64,000 nucleotides of DNA from Nissolia schottii (taxonomy: Eukaryota; Streptophyta; Magnoliopsida; Fabales; Fabaceae). Under the pieces are notes generated by a model. It searched no databases and was not told where the DNA came from. It worked only from the letters and a program-made list of their open reading frames with translations. Of this stretch, positions 49,912-62,700 are shown piece after piece. Position 1 is the first letter of the stretch. Every line of letters begins with the position of its first letter. Both the position numbers and the translations under genes were made by a program. The DNA is taken from assembly GCA_003254905.1 (NCBI GenBank), contig QANU01064559.1:1349072-1413071 (forward strand), given 5' to 3'.

Positions 49912-52900
49912 ATGGGTCATGAAACAGAGAACCACCAAGCACCGCCACAAATTCATGCACCACCGCCGCAAAATTTTGGGCTCTCAAGGGGCCCCATTTG
50001 GAATCCAGCTGAACAGCTTCTTCAGCTTCACTACTGCATCCACTCCAACCCTTCATGGCGTAATTACTCTTTTCCCTTTTTTATTTTTATTTTATATATA
50101 TCCTTTGGTTCTATTTGTTTATCTATGTCTCTGTGTGTTGATGTTTTTGTGGCCACTTGTTTAATTTTTTTTTTTTAAGAAAAAATATGAAAAAGTTGTG
50201 AACTTTGCCAGAATTTAGCTGTCAGAGTCATGTAGATTGATTGTTAACCGTGAGATGAACGAGCGAGTTATATCACTTTATTTCATTATAAAAAAATGAA
50301 AAAATCGTTCTATATATAAATATATTTTTGACTGTGGAGCATTTTTTTTTATGTTGCCAAAAGCTGTTTAAAGTGGATAAGAATGTTGTGCATGTCAAAA
50401 GCTTAGAGACTCAAAAGGGTTGTTAAATTTTTGAACTTTTTTAAGGAAGGAAAAAAAATGAAGAGAGTTCTTGTTATTGATTTTTCCTTTTCATTGGGTG
50501 TGTGTGTATATTCCAATGGTTTATTTGCAGAATGCTTTTTTTGATACCTTAATTCCAAAGTCTGATAGATTCTTTTTTTTTTTTTTTTCTTTCAAAAAGG
50601 GAAGCTCCTTTTGTGTGAATTGAGTAAAGGAATCAAACTAATTCTTTATGCGATTCAGCGTGTATAAAATGATCTGGAATCCATTTCTGAGTATTTTTAA
50701 TTCTGGGATTGAAAGCTTCTTATGGTGGCTACACTTGACAATTCACATTTTGATTGTATAAAAAATAAAATAAAATTTGGCAGACGAGGCGCTTCTATTG
50801 GGATTTCAGCACTACATTGTGATGCTTGGGACGATCGTTCTGATTGCAACCAACCTCGTGCCCGCGATGGGTGGGGACCATGTAAGTCCAATTTATAGCA
50901 TAATTTACTTATAGCGTGTTTGTATTTCAGTTAGGAAGCCTCAGAATTGATTCTAAAAGTGAAAAATTTTCACTTGTGAATTGATCATAATTGATTCTGG
51001 ATGGGCCTCACCAATTTCCAAACATGCACTAGTATGATTTAAAAGTGTTTTGCAAAAAGTTATTTGTGTTCAAAACAACTTATAATCAATAACTTCTTGA
51101 GACGATTTTTGTTTACCAAACATACACTTGCTCTTTAGTATGCTAAGTAATGGTTGTTATGTTGCTATTATTGAACAGGGCGACAAAGCTCGCGTGATTC
51201 AGACAATGTTGTTTGTGTCTGCTCTGAACACACTACTCCAGACTTGGTTTGGGTCGAGGCTTCCGACAGTGATGAGCGGATCGCTTGCTTTTGTTCTTCC
51301 GGTGCTGTCCATCATAAATGATTACACAGACAAGACATTCTCATCTGAGCACGAGGTATGCATATTCCAAAATCTCATTATGGCAAGAATTTGATTGCAG
51401 TTGTAATTAACGTGTGTTCTAAATTCAATTGTACTAAGTTTTAATGATAATGATAATGTTCTGAATTTGGCACTTGTAGAGGTTTACCTACACAATGAGA
51501 ACAATTCAAGGATCCCTAATTGTTTCGTCTTTTGTCAACATCATCCTTGGCTATAGTAGGGCATGGGGAAACTTAACAAGGTAACTTTATCTCAATCTTT
51601 CAATGTTAAATTGGTTTTCACATTTTTTTTTTCCTTTTGATGATTTTACCATTCATGGAATGGAATCATGGTCTATATCTAAAGCTGCATTAAACTTAAC
51701 ATATTTTGGTTTTTAACCCTAAATTTGTTTTTGGTGATTCTTCTTTTTGATCAGATTGTTTAGTCCAATAGTCATTACACCTGTGGTATCTTTGGTGGGT
51801 CTTGGTCTCTTCACGAGGGGCTTTCCACAGGTAAACATTCCTAATGTGCTTCCAAGAATAAATGAGTTACACTGACGGTGTATAGCTTTTTTTACACTGT
51901 CATCCAATTAAAACTTATCACATAAGCAAAAACAGTTGACTCTCTCATCTACTACTTGAAAAGTCATGCATATACAATGATTTGATTGGATGACAGTGTA
52001 AAATTTTTACAGTGTTAGTGCATAGCAATTTAGAAAGAAAGAAATGCAAACTATAGAAGGTTCTTTAACTCGATTATGTTCTTCCATGCAGCTTGCGAAT
52101 TGTGTGCAGATTGGACTACCTATGCTCATTCTCCTGGTCATAACCCAACAGGTTTTGTCTCTCATCTAATGCCGTTAGTTAGAGTATTATTATCTTCGTC
52201 AATGTTACTGAGACCCCCCTTTTTTCCGTGGATGTGTAGTACTTGAAGCGCGTTCATCCTAAAACGAAGCATGTAGTCGAGAGATTCGCTTTACTTCTCT
52301 GTATTGCTGTCGTATGGGCATTTGCTGCTATCCTTACTGTGGCCGGTGCATACAACAATGTTAAGTTGAATACCCAATTGAGTTGCCGCACGGATCGGTC
52401 GTATCTCATGTCTTCTGCTCCTTGGTACGATCACAAAAAAAATAGTTGCTTTAACAATTTGTATTTGGATTTCAATGCTTTTTCTTGGAGTTTAACCAAT
52501 CATATTGTTTTCTATTCCAGGATTAAATTTCCGTACCCATTTCAGTGGGGTACCCCAATATTCAAAGCTAGTCATGTATTCGGTATGTTGGGGGCAGCAC
52601 TTGTCTCGTCCGCAGAGGTCTAGCATCCGTTCCTTAATACTTCCAATTGTACAAAATGCTCTGTAATTTGTGTTCACTCTAATTTTTTCGATTCGTTGTC
52701 ATCAAACTGAGGATCTAACCAAAAGGTTGTTGCTTGATGGAATTTCGAATGCAGTCAACTGGTACTTTCTTTGCCGCAGCCAGGCTTTCTGGCGCGACGC
52801 CCCCTCCTGCACATGTTCTCAGCCGAAGCATTGGACTGCAGGTGAGTTTTTGAAATTCTTGCTTCTTAACAATTAATTTAATTAGTCTTTTGCATTGTTA

Positions 52901-54602
52901 CAAAATCCTGATATTGGACCATTTTATAATACAAGCTCGTCTTTTTCACTGTCCTTATTCAGGGTCTTAGCATGCTGCTTGATGGCATTTTTGGCGCTGT
53001 TGTTGGTACTACCGCATCCGTGTAAGAAAGAAATGCTCTATGAATTTTTTGTTGGATTGTGTTTTTACTTATTGGTGCTTTGGGGAGTAGCTATTATATG
53101 TCTATTAATGAAAAGTTTTTTGAAGTTCTATCTTATTGATTCTTGTTGATTTAGCATTATAAAAAGTTGAATTATTCAGAACTTGACATATTTGGTGAAC
53201 CATTTTGAATCGTTCATCAAATGATTCCCCTTAACGACTAAACTTTTATAGACTACAAATCTTCAATTGAGTATTTTCATTTTAATTACTCTATAGGAAC
53301 TGTGACATTGGAGTCTGAAATCTTGTGAAAATAAATTAGTGGCAGCAGAAATTTATGCTTGCAGTTATTGTGTTTGTTATCAACAATAGTGGAAACCATA
53401 GAAAATAACCACAGTAAATAAATGATGTTTAGTATTGTAGGAGCGAAAATGGAAAGAGAGGAAGGAAGAAAGAAAATAATTTAAATGTGTTTGTAATTTG
53501 TCATTTTTCATTTTTTGCGCCACTCCTTCCATAAATGCCCTAGACTTTATTTGGTCAAAAGTTTATTATAGACATGAATTTTATTATGTGTAATTTGCAT
53601 ATTGCTCTAACCAGAAATTTTCTGAAAACTTACCTCAAGATAAATGAGTTTCATATGTAAGAAACTAAATAATTTAATTGTTCATTGCAGCGAAAATGTT
53701 GGTCTACTTGGTCTGACACATATAGGCAGCAGGAGAGTAGTGCAAATATCGTGTGGTTTCATGATCTTCTTCTCTATCTTAGGTATTATATGCGGACTCT
53801 AACAGATGAGCATACTCTTTTCACTTTTACATTTCTGATGTAATTGTTTCATCATGTCTTTTTCAGGAAAATTTGGAGCATTTTTTGCATCAATTCCCTT
53901 ACCAATATTTGCTGCAATATATTGCGTTTTATTCGGTATCGTGGGTAGGTTATACCGCCATTACGTAAATCATTATTATGATAGTTTTATCTTGTAATTG
54001 AATGTCTTTTGTTCACTCATTTTATTTTTTTCTTGCAGCTGCGGTTGGGATTTCATTTATACAGTTTGCAAATACCAATAACATGAGAAACATGTATGTT
54101 TTGGGCCTAACCTTGTTTCTGGGGATCTCAATACCTCAATATTTTGTGATGAACACAGCTCCAAATGGTCACGGCCCGGTTAAAACAAACGGTGGATGGG
54201 TAAGTGACTTACGAAGAAGTTTCTTATTTTCTCAATTCCCTATGATTAGTTTGGCACATCATATTTCGTCAAATGCATAAATAGCGTTTTAAAAATGTGC
54301 AACTAAGGCCATGATGTTGCCTTTTGAATTGATTTTCGTTCAACATTTATCTAATTGATCTTTCTTGTCTTGTTTCATGACAGTTTAATGATATTTGGAA
54401 TACCATTTTCTCTTCTGCGCCAACCGTGGCTATAATCGTCGGGACACTTCTCGACAACACCCTGGATGCCAGAGATACATCATCCGAAAGAGGACTTCCA
54501 TGGTGGATTCCTTTCCAGCATAAGAAGGGAGACGTTAGAAATGATGAGTTTTACCGTTATCCCCTGAGGTTAACTGAATATATACCCTCCAGGTTTCTGT
54601 AA
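49912..54602 (+). CDS. NAT3: Nucleobase-ascorbate transporter (NAT3-type)
   Basis: Fourteen exons: 49912-50059, 50784-50881, 51179-51355, 51480-51580, 51755-51830, 52092-52151, 52240-52424, 52521-52617, 52755-52841, 52963-53021, 53691-53782, 53867-53944, 54039-54199, 54384-54602; 545 aa, frame kept throughout. NAT/NCS2 proteins are multi-pass plasma-membrane permeases for purines, uracil or related substrates. Seen: a Pro-rich N-terminus, RGPIWNPAEQLLQLHYCI, the TM1 QH motif (GFQHYIVMLG, Q58-H59), FSPIVITPVVSLVGLGLF, PYPFQWGTPIFKASHVFGM and a C-terminus ending TEYIPSRFL. The signature is ENVGLLGLTH at 364-373, with His where the family usually has Arg, Lys or Gly. It resembles Arabidopsis NAT3 most, by memory. 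The exon 8 donor is GTCTAG, weak but GT. Introns 2 and 5 hold MITEs. Confidence 0.92.
50914..51029. mobile_element. MITE in NAT intron 2
   Basis: Ends GCGTGTTTGTATTTC and CAATTTCCAAACATGCAC, with the inner pair CAGAATTGATTCTAAAAGTG / CATAATTGATTCTG. About 116 bp, non-coding, with possible TA flanks. A similar element lies at about 35835-35945. Confidence 0.55.
51870..52023. mobile_element. MITE in NAT intron 5
   Basis: Left end CACTGACGGTGTATAGC with TTTACACTGTCATCCAATTA is inverted on the right as TTTGATTGGATGACAGTGTA and TTTTTACAGTGTTAGTG. About 154 bp, non-coding, inside the intron between exons 5 and 6. This is a structure common in legume introns. Confidence 0.65.
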
Positions 54603-54689
54603 AACTCGTTTATGCAGGCTATGAGCAATTGTTATAAATTCTCAAAAGCCTTAGGAAAATGTGGATAAGCAATCTCCTAGCCTTGGCAA

Positions 54690-55320
54690 ATTTTACCTTG
54701 TATAAAGGGATTTTGACATAGTGATTCCTAATGCCCCATGCTCTTTATATGCAAAATTTCATCCAAATAGTCTTCAAAGTTATTGGATTTGTGATGGTAA
54801 CTTATTTCTTGGTAGTGCTAATGCAAATTTTACCATTACTTGTATAAAGGAATTTTTGACATGGTAATTCCTTATGCCCCATGTTCTTTACATGCAAAAG
54901 TTCATTCAAATAGTCTTCAAAGTTATTTGATTTGTGATGGTAACTTATTTCGTGGCAGTGCTAATGCAAATTTTACTTTCACTTGTGTAAAGGGATCTTG
55001 ACATGGTAATTCCTTATGCCTTTTTTCTTTACATGCAAAAGTTAACTTATTTCTTGGTGGTGCTAAATGCAAATTTTACCTTTTCTTGTATAAAGGGATT
55101 TTGATATAGTAAATTCTTATGTCGCATTTTCTTTACATGCCAAAGTTAACTTATTTAGAAAAAAAAAAGTTAATTTATTTCTTGGCGGTGCTAGTGCAAA
55201 TTTTACCTTTACTTGTATATAGGGATTTTGACATGGCAATTTCTTATGTCTCATGTTCTAAACATGCAAAAAGTTCACCCAAACAGTCTTCCAAGTTATT
55301 TGATTTGAGATGGTAACCTT
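54690..55320. repeat. Minisatellite of 100-145 bp units downstream of NAT
   Basis: Five copies start near 54690, 54826, 54970, 55074 and 55198 with TTTTACC..ACTTGTATAAAGGGA and continue with GACATGGTAATTCCTTATG, CTTTACATGCAAAAGTT and a block near CTTATTTCTTGGTGGTGCTA. Copies three and four lack a middle segment. It lies in or just after the NAT 3' UTR. Confidence 0.85.
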
Positions 55321-58300
55321 TTTCTTTTTTTAATGGACGATGGTAACTTATTTCTTGACACAAAGTTACATGTTACTACTTGTCATGGCTCTAGACATGT
55401 CCTAACGCAATGTTGTTGCCATTTGGATCTTTCTCAAATTCTTGAGCAAAGGCCCAAAGTAGATTTATTTTATTTTATTTTATTTATTTTAATTAGGAAG
55501 ACTCAAAGGCGAGAAAGTAGTACTTGAGAGAGTACTTGTATTTCTTGATGAATACTAGTACCAAGAAACACTCAAGCTGGGTTTTGGTATGAGGTTCTAG
55601 AATGTTCCTACATCTAGTCCTCCAAAATATCTACATGTAACTTGGTACATGTTCCTTGAGAAAATAATTTCTTGAAACTCTATAGAACCCTGCCTTGTGA
55701 GATACTTCATGCATGAGATAAAAGCATGATAATGCTCTTAAAACAGAGGAAAATAAATTAGTAAGCCTACCTAAGAAGATATGTTATATAGTCTTTCAAA
55801 CCAAAAGTTAATTAATATTATAAGATTATTATGAAAGTCAAGTTAGCAGTATACTTATTATTATTATTATTATTTTTTAAAGTTTTACTCCATGTCAATT
55901 GGCTATTTTAGTTTCTATAGTGAGGTTAGCAAATTATATTTATGCAAGTAGATTTTATCTATAAAGTAGAGGCTTAAATCCGGCGAAAAGTATCTTATGA
56001 TCAGGACAAAATGCATGCAACCAAATAAAGATCACTTCCATATTTGACAAATATAAAAAAGCCATGTAATTGCTCAAAAGAGAATATTTCATTGGAACAA
56101 AACAATTAATTATATCGACTTTCAAAGAGACAAATGACAAGTACATTAAAATAGGTCATGGTTTTAGGTCATTAATAAGTGATGATGAGTGGATTTTATG
56201 TGAGGTCTGTACGAGAAATTGTGTAAATAACACTTAATTCCATTTTAGGGATTCTTACAAGCTGAATTAATGTTGATGGTTAAATGATTAACTAAATATA
56301 AGTATATTAATATAATATGGATTGACATTCATATTATTCAACAATTTTTTAACAATTTCAATTTAAGGTAAATCACATCAACTTCTTGAAAGTAAACGAT
56401 ATTGCATACAAACTGCTTATTTTTAAAATCGTGCATTGACTTCCAATAAGGTTTATGTGATATTGCACACAACATTCTTACATTTTTGGAATATGACACG
56501 ACACTGAGTACATTAATGAAAAGCTCAATGTAAATATGATAAATTGAGGCTCGAATATAATAACCTAATTTTAGGAAAGTTTGGTGTAATTCACCCTTTG
56601 AATTTATTATAATTTACAGTCCTAATAGCAAGTCCAATGACACCCTTATTCTTTTCTGTTAGTCCCAATTCCTACTTTGCAGTCATGTGTCAGTCCCATT
56701 TCAAAGCTCACCGTTGGAGGAAATGAGGATTGGGGCCGAGGGAGGAGAGAGAGTGGGCCGCGTCTCACTAAACTGGGACTCATCCTTCGTTCTCATCTTC
56801 AAATAAAATGGTGACACATATTTTATTTTATAGCATTTTTAGTTATACGATGTCATAATTATGACTAAAGTTTATTTCATTGGATTTTTTTAAGCAAGTT
56901 TTTATGAGGCTGATATAGACCCTTTTGTAATACATGGATTAAGGATGATCACCAATATGATTAAGATAAAAGCATAGACATTTGTCTCTAGTATGGTTAC
57001 CAACGGCTAGGCATCGAGTGGTGCCAATAAAATATGTCCTGAGCCTATCTACATAGAGACAAGAAGATGAACTATGAGGCGTTATGAATTAGAGAGCTTT
57101 GGATCATGCCCCACATCCCAAAAATGCCATAGGATCCATTCCAAAGCCTTTTGACCAACTATTAGAGCTTAGGGAGCAAGCAATAAAATAAGCCCTCACA
57201 GCAGCTGAGAGTGACAGCCCGCAAACAGCTTCCAGGTTGGTGACTTTACACACTTTAGGGACCTTTCAACATAGCCTAGGAGATAGGGACATAAATGGGT
57301 TTTGTTCATACTAGGAATATGGTGTAAGAGGCCTGCACAAAAGCAGGGTTTGAGAGGGATATATCCCACTTCAAGCTGCAGGCACAAGGACTCACACAAC
57401 AGAGGGCCTTAACCTGCAGCCCTGAAAGTGACACTTCAATAGCAAACCCCTATGAAGCCAAAGGGTATCCTAGGAATAGGAAAGGGGAGAGAAAAAGAGT
57501 GGGGATCAGAAACAAAAAGAGGAAGATACAAGATAGAAAAATGACATGAAAACACATAGAGAAAAAAGATAGAGAGAAAGCAAGAGAGCGCGCGCACACA
57601 CATCAACCCACCAAACAACAAACCAGAGAAATACGCCTGCGCGAGATGGCGTATTCAGAAAACGTTAGAAATTGCTTGCTCCCAAGCTCCAGAGTAGAAG
57701 CCACCCACACAAGGGCTTGGATTGGAGGACAAGGTTGTTCACCCTCACAATCCAACCCTCATAGACCCCATTTTCATTTCCTTCCATTCCTTTTTCCTTC
57801 CTCAAGTCTCAAAATAAACTTACAAACCCATAATATCTCATTTCCTCACCTTTCATTTTATGTTTTAAATCCGTTTATTAAAACGGTTTAGATCAGAGGC
57901 CTTGCTCATTTTTTATTGAACATTTTTGAGTTTTGATGGAGTGGGGGTGGGTTTTGTTGTTGTGGTAGGTTTGTTGTTATAGGTGGTTAGTGTAGTTCTT
58001 ACTTATGTCATTTTTCTTTGTTTTGCTTGTATAGTCCTTGTCCCGATTTTGGGTTCTATTTTGATATAATGGTTCTCTACTTATTGAAAAAAAAAGTAAT
58101 TATAATTAAAGTTGGTCAGTGGCATTTTTGAGTCTCTACAATTGAAACAGTTGAGAGTCCCACTTCTAACACAAGATAGTGAGACGAGGAATTCATGTAT
58201 TGGAGCAGGGACTGAGGGATTCAACTCTTGGTTCAAGAGTGCTTTAGGCCATCTGAACAAGGGATTATTAACAGACCAATGAGAAATTAACAATTGTAAT

Positions 58301-59747
58301 TTGAAAGAATTTTTTTATAAAAAAAATAATAGAAAAGAATTTATTAATAATATGTAGGGTCATAGTGAGACCAAAGTTGGTCATTTTTATTAGAGAAAAG
58401 AAAAACACTCTTGATTTTCATTCATTTTTATGACATGAAAAAAAGGATAAATATTTTTTAAAAGTGATATGATTAAAAGAAGAACTAAAATTAGTCTATA
58501 TCAAAGATGCTTACCGGATTTATTTTTATGATCCATTGACTATGTAATGCTAATGACCAAAGGAGTGATGCAAAAACTGAGATTTAAAGATGGATCTCAC
58601 TTGAGATGAGATGCTCTAATAGTCTTAACATTCGGATTTTGTTCACACCTTTGCATCTATGAACTTCACAATCAAGTTAAGTTGACTAGGGCAGGCTTGA
58701 CTTGCACCACTTTTGTAGATTTAAGCAATGAACAAAGGATAATGAAAAAAGTGGCATATTGACCAAATGTGGAGAAGTTATTAATAAAAGATAAGATAGA
58801 AATCGACTAAGGAAATTTCTCAGTAAAACACAAGATAGCGACATGTGCTAGAATGTGCTGAAACTGAAAACCTATGTGCTGCTTTTGTCACCTCTGCTTA
58901 ACGGGTTTTCTTTTGTTTAAATATATAATATTTAATCCGAACAGTCCCTTTTGGTGGAAGCATGTCATTGGAAGTAGTCTCACATCACATGTACAATGTA
59001 CATGTACATTTTTATAATGGTTGGTCGTAAGATTCCAAAATTTTTGGTCCTAACTTTCCGATCACACTGTGGAAAAAAATAAAAAATAAAAAATAAAAAT
59101 AAAAGCACTTCCATTGGAAATCTGTCTATGCATTTTCCCATTTTTCTAGCCGCCTTACTCTTTTTATCATGGCTTATGTTACTTTCGTTAACTTACCATT
59201 TAATAATAATAATAATATAATTAAAAAAAAATCAATTTTGGGAATGTGATTCTTGAAATAAATTGTATTAAATTGCGTAAGTTTTATTATGTAATTTTAA
59301 AGCGTTATATTATTAAATAAACTTTGAATCAAATGATATGACATTTCAAGAACACTCATAATTTATAACTGAAATGTCGTAATGTTTCTTTAAAATTACA
59401 CAAGAATTTTTCTTTTTACTACAAATGCTTCCCAAAGTTGACATTCTTGTTTGTTAAATACACTAAATAATTATCACTGATTATGGTAATTAAGTCAAAC
59501 TGGCTAACAAATTATGCAATAATTTATCACTATCAAGAGAATTTGCTTTTGGACAAAAAATTGATTTCCATTTCAAATAGAGGAATGAATTATTATTTAC
59601 AATGGGAGTGCTATGTTAGGAGGGACAACCACAACACCTCAGTCTAGATTAGTCAGTCTCTAGAAGTGGAATCAGGCTACGAGCGCAAGGAACAAAAATT
59701 TACAAGGGAAGTGCAAAAATAAAAATATAACAGAGACATTAATTAGT
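55321..59747. other. Gene-free interval between NAT and ADR1
   Basis: No gene supported. A stretch at about 56990-57900 is less AT-rich than its surroundings and holds a plus-strand frame (57646-57891) and a minus-strand frame (57196-57399). Neither shows a known domain, so it may be old transposon sequence. The purine-rich run at about 57480-57600 ends in GCGCGCGCACACACA. ATT and TTTTA simple repeats occur near 55858-55876 and 55466-55492. Confidence 0.45.
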
Positions 59748-62700
59748 TCACTCTTTGAGCCAATCCAAATCAAAGTGCTGCTCTGATACCTGAACATGGA
59801 AATTAGGCCGGGCCTTCTCAACATGATTCCACAACCCTGATACCTCCTCATCACAAATCACAAGCCTCAAATTCTTCAATGACAATGCAGAATTTGGCAA
59901 GTTCCTAATCATGGAGCATTCCCTCATGTCAATCTTCTCCAAGTTCACCAACTTGCCAATATCTTCAGGGAAGCCTGACAAGTTAACACATTGAGAAATG
60001 TCCATATACTTTAATCTAATCATGTCGCATACGCTAGAGGGAAGCGCCTTCAAATCTGGACACGCGTATAGCCGGAGGATCTCGAGTGATCTCAGTAGCC
60101 CCAATTGAATCGGCACTTGTGTCAAATTGTGGCAATTTGTTAGAGACAAATTCTTTAGTGAATTTATTTCACAAATGCTTGGAGGAAGCTCAGTTACATC
60201 ATCGCAATGATCAAGTGTTAGTTCAGTGAGGTTGGGGAAATTTTGTGCTAGGTATGAATTTTTTCCCTCTAGTGTGTTATTAATCTTGCATAGGACTAAA
60301 CATAATTTCCCTAAGTTTTTCATTGCAATGCCTGATAACTGAGGTGTGGAAATTTTTTCAAGCCAGAGGCTTCTTAATTTGGTTAAATTCTCAAAAACTG
60401 AAACATTGTGAAGGCAAGCATATGAAGAGCTATAGTTTATGATGATCAATGCCCTCAAATTCGGCATTCTATCCATGAAGGGAGGCAAGAAGTATTCGAC
60501 GGATGCGAAATTGATAATCAGCACTTCGGCTTTCGGAAATTCAAGTTTGCACCAATCCTCTTCCTTCATTTGACCTGCAATGTGAAATTCCTACATATAT
60601 GACTTGCAGAACAAGAAAGAAAAAATAGGTAATAGAAACAATGAACTTTAAAGAGGAATTGAAATGTGTGTGTATATCTATACATACCTGTGTGAACTGA
60701 AACAATTTGAGCCTCGAAGGGTTTGTCCTTGTATCTCAACCACTCTTTAGGGAGTCCGGTTTCTTCCCTTTTCGGCATAACTAATCGCCGGCGTTCGCAT
60801 AAGCTCTTGTGATCGCTCAAATTAAGAGCAAGGTCTCTCAGTATGTCGTGTTGAGTAACATATATCTCGAAGCAACTGCTATACATGCCTCCGGCGCTAA
60901 CAGATCAAAATATCGAAAGGGTTTTAGAAACAATGTTGTATTCCTAAGTCATTAAACAAGAAAATTGACTGAAAAAACAAGTTTAAAGGCCTTTTTCGGT
61001 TGCATACCGCGCTTCTTTAACCAAGGTGAGAAGGTTCTTGTTTGAAAGCTCAACCACTATGGCAAAAGCTTCAGTTTCGCCAATATCATGGATCTCAACC
61101 CACATGTTGATGAGAATGTCAAGAGGGATCTTCCTATCCTCAGGGAATGAACACAAGTCCAATAAGCACTCCTTAATCTTTTCCGGCAGGTAATTGGTAC
61201 TGATCGCCATCCTCTCAATCAGATTGTTCTGATAAGATTCGCCGATGCTCCGACCTTGCGAAAGCCTTGTTTTAACACTTATCCAGAACATCTCAGTCTG
61301 ATCCCTCAAAGAAGCTCCAATCACTTTAAGCGCCAGTGGAAGCTTTCCACACTCAGCCACAACCTGTTTTACCATTGAATACAAGCAACAACAGAAGTTG
61401 AATATAAGTCTATGAATAATTCAAAATCCATGTACCAAATCTTATTACATACTAAATAAAGTAAATATTATGTAGCTTTTGGTTCTTATCTTGAGACAGA
61501 AAGGACGAAGATAGTGAGACAGGAGAGACATGTTTTCCGTGTCCCTCCTTTTAGAGGTAGATAAATTAGCTTTAAAATTGTCCAGAGATAGGGACAATTT
61601 TGGGTTTCTATCTCCATCTCTTTCTCTGAACATATTTCTATCTCTAAGGTCTTTGTTCCTCTGTCATAAGATAAGATAGGAATCAAACATGACCTTAATT
61701 ACTTCTTCAGTTTCTATCTCTAATGTAAGAGGATTAGTAAGAGGATACAGCAAAACTCGGTTTGATTCGGGCCATTTACCTGCTTGACCAAATTCTCATT
61801 TGCTGCTAGAGGGATTGATTTCTGTCCAAAAGCATGGTGACAGAACAAAGACAGGGCATCCTCTTCACTCAAGAGTTCCACTTCATAAGTGGCATTACAA
61901 ATTGGGAATTTCTCTCTGGAAACCACAACAAATTTGCAGCCAGGGATTCTGCACACAAGCTGTTCTAGCACTGAGAGTGACCAGACATCATCAAGAACAA
62001 CGAGGTTCCGGGTTTCGGTTTTGCACTCGAATTGCGGCATCCATTGAGGAACCACATAGTTTGCACCCAAGCATTGGTTTCCCATGATGAACCCCCAGAT
62101 CCTTGTTCTCAGCTGCTCAACATTTGGGGATTGTGAGACAGTCAGGAACAAGATTCTCTCCTTGAAGAAACCTGCAATAAAAAAAAAATAAAAATAAAAA
62201 AAAGAGAGGCAATTAGTCAGAAATTCGGATAGATTTCAATCAAATAAGTCTAACTCTACATTTAGATCTAAAACTTTAATGCGTCTATAGATTTTCGCAC
62301 AATGAGAGTTATCATTCACACTTTGAGTTTCCAACGCAAACAATTAAGCTGTTTACGGTTTAATTACACATCAAATTTAATTACACAAAACAAATGATGA
62401 TGTTACCTTAATTACAATACCTTCCAATATGAAAGAAACTAAGAAGCATTACATCTATGGATATATTCTTAAAGAACACAAACATGAAAAACAAGATTAT
62501 TTTTTTTCAAAACCATAAAAGTCTATTGTTATACCTTTACTGATTTTGATTCGAGTGAAGTCGATCCATTATAAAAATAAAACATTCATAAAAAAACAAA
62601 TGTCAAACCACACAATCAAACAAGAAGAACGCTTACTTCGAACTTGTTCATCTTGGCAGACCTTTCTGGCAAGAGTTGTCTTCCCCGACCCGCCGATCCC

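Noticed and set aside
49919..50178. Alternative frames overlapping NAT exon 1
   Set aside because: They run into intron 1 and lack NAT family sequence.
57646..57891. 81-codon open frame, plus strand
   Set aside because: No domain, no splice context, Pro/Ser/Phe-rich low-complexity composition; likely chance or old transposon sequence.
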